Source of the DNA: an uncultured Burkholderiales bacterium
GTDB taxonomy: Bacteria; Pseudomonadota; Gammaproteobacteria; Burkholderiales; Burkholderiaceae_C
NCBI GenBank assembly: GCA_937897495.1
Contig: CALCBL010000091.1
Span: forward strand, 1-15,675
Reading direction: 5' to 3'
DNA length: 15,675 bases
Shown: positions 13,811 to 15,675 of the stretch, in pieces
Position numbering within the stretch: position 1 is the stretch's first letter
How the letters are laid out: each line of letters starts with the position of its first letter
Program-made: the position numbers and the translations under genes
The notes under the pieces: generated by a model
Databases searched by the model: none
Told to the model about the DNA's origin: nothing
Seen by the model: only the letters and a program-made list of their open reading frames with translations

Positions 13811-14182
13811 ATGAGTTTGAAGTACACGGAAGAGCATGAGTGGATTTTGGTCAACGGCGATGTGGCCACGGTGGGCATTACGCACCATGCGCAAGATGCG
13901 TTGGGTGATGTGGTGTTTGTTGAACTGCCTGAAGTGGGAAGCAGTTTTGAACAAAAGGCTGTGGCGGGTGTGGTGGAGTCTGTGAAGGCGGCTGCCGATG
14001 TTTACATGCCGATCAGTGGCGAAATTACGGAAGTGAATGAAGCACTGCGTGCAGATCCCGCTTTGGCCAATACTGACCCTCTGGGTGCTGGTTGGTTCTT
14101 CAAAGTCAAGCTGACTGATGCATCGCAAGTGGATGCTTTGTTGGACGAAACTGCTTACTCAGCGTTTGCAGCGTCTCATTGA
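13811..14182 (+). CDS. gcvH: Glycine cleavage system H protein (lipoyl carrier)
   Basis: A 123-residue GcvH, the small shuttle whose lipoyl arm carries the aminomethyl group from GcvP to GcvT and reduced lipoyl to the dehydrogenase. The lipoylation lysine is K59 in V-V-E-S-V-K-A-A (54-61), followed by the conserved [12 protein letters not shown]. The N-terminus K-Y-T-E-E-H-E-W and the [12 protein letters not shown] motif (29-40) are standard. Length is normal. The ATG at 13811 has a strong AAGGAGAG ahead. It lies 87 bp after gcvT across a repeat-bearing gap and 63 bp before gcvP across an A+T-rich gap; both gaps are longer than usual inside an operon, but order and strand agree with a single gcvTHP unit. 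Confidence 0.97.
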   Translation: MSLKYTEEHEWILVNGDVATVGITHHAQDALGDVVFVELPEVGSSFEQKAVAGVVESVKAAADVYMPISGEITEVNEALRADPALANTDPLGAGWFFKVKLTDASQVDALLDETAYSAFAASH

Positions 14183-14245
14183 AATTTGTTTGAAGTTTTT
14201 TGCTTTTTAAATTTTTGATCAAACTTAGAGTCTGAAAGTCAAACC

Positions 14246-15675
14246 ATGTTGATGTCCTCTGCCGCCCCCTTAACCCAACTCGAAAACGAGAGTGAGTTCA
14301 TTGCACGCCACATTGGCATCAGTGAAGCGGATGAAAAACACATGTTGTCGGTCATCGGCGAGGCTTCACGCCGCGCGCTCATTGACAGCATCGTGCCCGC
14401 CTCCATTGCACGCAGTCAGGCCATGAAGTTGCCTGCGCCCTTGACAGAGGCCGGTGCGTTGGCAGAACTCAAAGCCATGGCGCAGCAAAACAAAATACTC
14501 AAGAGCTTCATTGGCCAGGGCTATTACGGCACCTACACACCTGGCGTGATTTTGCGCAACATTTTGGAAAACCCCGCTTGGTACACGGCCTACACACCCT
14601 ACCAAGCCGAAATCAGCCAAGGCCGCATGGAAGCCTTGGTCAATTTCCAAACCATGATTTGCGATTTAACCGCCATGCCCATTGCCAACGCTTCCATGTT
14701 GGACGAGGCCACTGCTGCAGCCGAAGCCATGACCTTGGCAAAGCGTTCGGTCAAATCAAAAAGCAACAACATCATTGTGGCCAGTGACTGCCATCCGCAA
14801 ACCATTGAAGTGATTCAAACGCGTGCAGCGCCTTTGGGTTTGAAAGTGTTGGTGGGTTTAACCGCCGAGCTCATGCAGCAGCACGACTACTTTGCAGTGG
14901 TGGCGCAGTACCCTTCCACCTCGGGCATGACGCACAATTTGAAAGACGTCATTGCACAAGCCCATGCTGCTCAAGCAGCTTTCATTGTGGCCGCCGATTT
15001 GTTGGCATTGACACTGCTCACGCCACCCGGCGAAATGGACGCCGACATTGTGGTGGGCACCACGCAGCGCCTCGGTATGCCCATGGGCGCCGGTGGCCCG
15101 CACGCCGCTTACTTGGCCTGCCGCGATGAATACAAGCGCTCTATGCCCGGCCGTTTGGTGGGCGTCAGTGTAGACGTGCACGGCAACCCTGCGTATCGCT
15201 TGGCTTTGCAAACACGCGAGCAACACATTCGCCGCGAAAAAGCAACTTCCAACATTTGCACGGCGCAAGTTTTGCCGGCAGTGGTCGCCAGCATGTACAC
15301 GGTCTATCACGGCCCTGTAGGTTTGAAGCGCATTGCCCAACGCGTGGCCAGTTTCACCGCCATCTTGGCCGAAGGCTTGGAACAACTCGGTTGCAAACTG
15401 GCCCACAAATCCGCCTTTGACACGCTGCAAATTAACACCGGTGAACGCACCCATGCCATTCTACAAAAAGCGGTGCTCAAAGGTTTGAACCTGCGCAAAT
15501 TAAGCGCCGACAGCATTGGCGTGTCTTTGGACGAAACCACATCACGCGATGACATCGAAGCACTCTGGTCTAGCTTTGCAGAAGGCGGCCAAGCCTTGCC
15601 CGACTGGACGCCTTTTGAAAAAGGTCGCGACACCCTCATTCCAACTGGCATGCGCCGCACCAGCACATTCCTCAC
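14246..15675 (+). CDS. gcvP: Glycine dehydrogenase (decarboxylating), P protein, N-terminal half
   Basis: The frame from ATG 14246 stays open to the window edge (476 codons), about half of a normal ~950-residue GcvP, so it is truncated by the window, not broken. GcvP uses pyridoxal phosphate to decarboxylate glycine and loads the aminomethyl group onto GcvH. Family segments seen: F-I-A-R-H-I-G near the start, I-G-Q-G-Y-Y-G-T-Y-T-P-G-V-I (about 92-105), Y-T-P-Y-Q-A-E-I-S-Q-G-R, L-L-T-P-P-G-E, G-G-P-H-A-A-Y, P-G-R-L-V-G-V-S-V-D and T-R-E-Q-H-I-R-R-E-K-A-T-S-N-I-C-T-A-Q. The PLP lysine lies in the missing C-terminal half. ATG 14252, two codons later, is an alternative start; the ribosome site is weak for both. 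Confidence 0.96.
   Translation, partial: MLMSSAAPLTQLENESEFIARHIGISEADEKHMLSVIGEASRRALIDSIVPASIARSQAMKLPAPLTEAGALAELKAMAQQNKILKSFIGQGYYGTYTPGVILRNILENPAWYTAYTPYQAEISQGRMEALVNFQTMICDLTAMPIANASMLDEATAAAEAMTLAKRSVKSKSNNIIVASDCHPQTIEVIQTRAAPLGLKVLVGLTAELMQQHDYFAVVAQYPSTSGMTHNLKDVIAQAHAAQAAFIVAADLLALTLLTPPGEMDADIVVGTTQRLGMPMGAGGPHAAYLACRDEYKRSMPGRLVGVSVDVHGNPAYRLALQTREQHIRREKATSNICTAQVLPAVVASMYTVYHGPVGLKRIAQRVASFTAILAEGLEQLGCKLAHKSAFDTLQINTGERTHAILQKAVLKGLNLRKLSADSIGVSLDETTSRDDIEALWSSFAEGGQALPDWTPFEKGRDTLIPTGMRRTSTFL

Noticed and set aside
14858..15454. 198-codon minus-strand frame opposite gcvP
   Set aside because: Antisense to a continuous and clearly recognisable gcvP frame; no supporting features.
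1..15675. CRISPR array, insertion sequence, prophage, tRNA or rRNA genes
   Set aside because: I looked for regularly spaced repeats, transposase motifs, cloverleaf patterns and phage genes on both strands and saw none; the only repeats are short local ones.

Overview
The window looks like a chromosomal segment of a betaproteobacterium, most likely Burkholderiales and plausibly the Comamonadaceae. The basis is the protein style: AlaRS, GcvT/H/P and ETF-QO of typical betaproteobacterial form, two orphan Bug/TctC-type periplasmic binding proteins, and a gcvT preceded by a tandem glycine riboswitch. Base composition is moderate rather than strongly GC-rich, which would suit a freshwater genus, but the species cannot be fixed from this sequence.

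Layout, left to right. (1) 1-905: a compact Phd/YefM antitoxin and PIN-domain toxin pair, visibly A+T-richer in the toxin gene, ending 11 bp from the stop of alaS. (2) 917-3541, minus: complete alaS with a good sigma70-type promoter at 3585-3612. (3) 3641-3872: the remains of a succinate-semialdehyde dehydrogenase gene. The first ~50 codons are joined out of frame to ~24 codons from near the C-terminus. It is followed by an intact 3-hydroxyisobutyrate/glyoxylate-reductase-family oxidoreductase (3926-4819). (4) 9277-4838, minus: a five-gene run scoA-scoB-tartrate/D-malate-dehydrogenase-like-Bug-Bug with tight spacing and a 1-nt start/stop overlap. This looks like one operon for taking up and oxidising an unidentified organic acid. 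(5) 9357-9971, plus: an AhpD/carboxymuconolactone-decarboxylase-family enzyme divergent from scoA. (6) 9996-10418, minus: a 4HBT-type acyl-CoA thioesterase, divergent from (7) 10561-12258, ETF-ubiquinone oxidoreductase. (8) 12267-15675: the glycine cleavage operon gcvT-gcvH-gcvP. It has its own promoter, a two-aptamer glycine riboswitch, a hairpin that may be the expression platform, and a probable TTG start for gcvT; gcvP runs off the right edge.

The functional themes are amino-acid and organic-acid catabolism feeding central metabolism: CoA transfer, beta-decarboxylating dehydrogenase, ETF-QO electron entry to the quinone pool, and glycine to C1 units. I saw no CRISPR array, prophage, insertion sequence, rRNA or tRNA. 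I do not think the window contains a wholly new system. The items most worth a second look are the riboswitch with its extra linker hairpin and start-codon hairpin, the collapsed SSADH gene, the sco/dehydrogenase/Bug operon with one unusual cysteine-bearing Bug protein, and a direct-repeat element between gcvT and gcvH.
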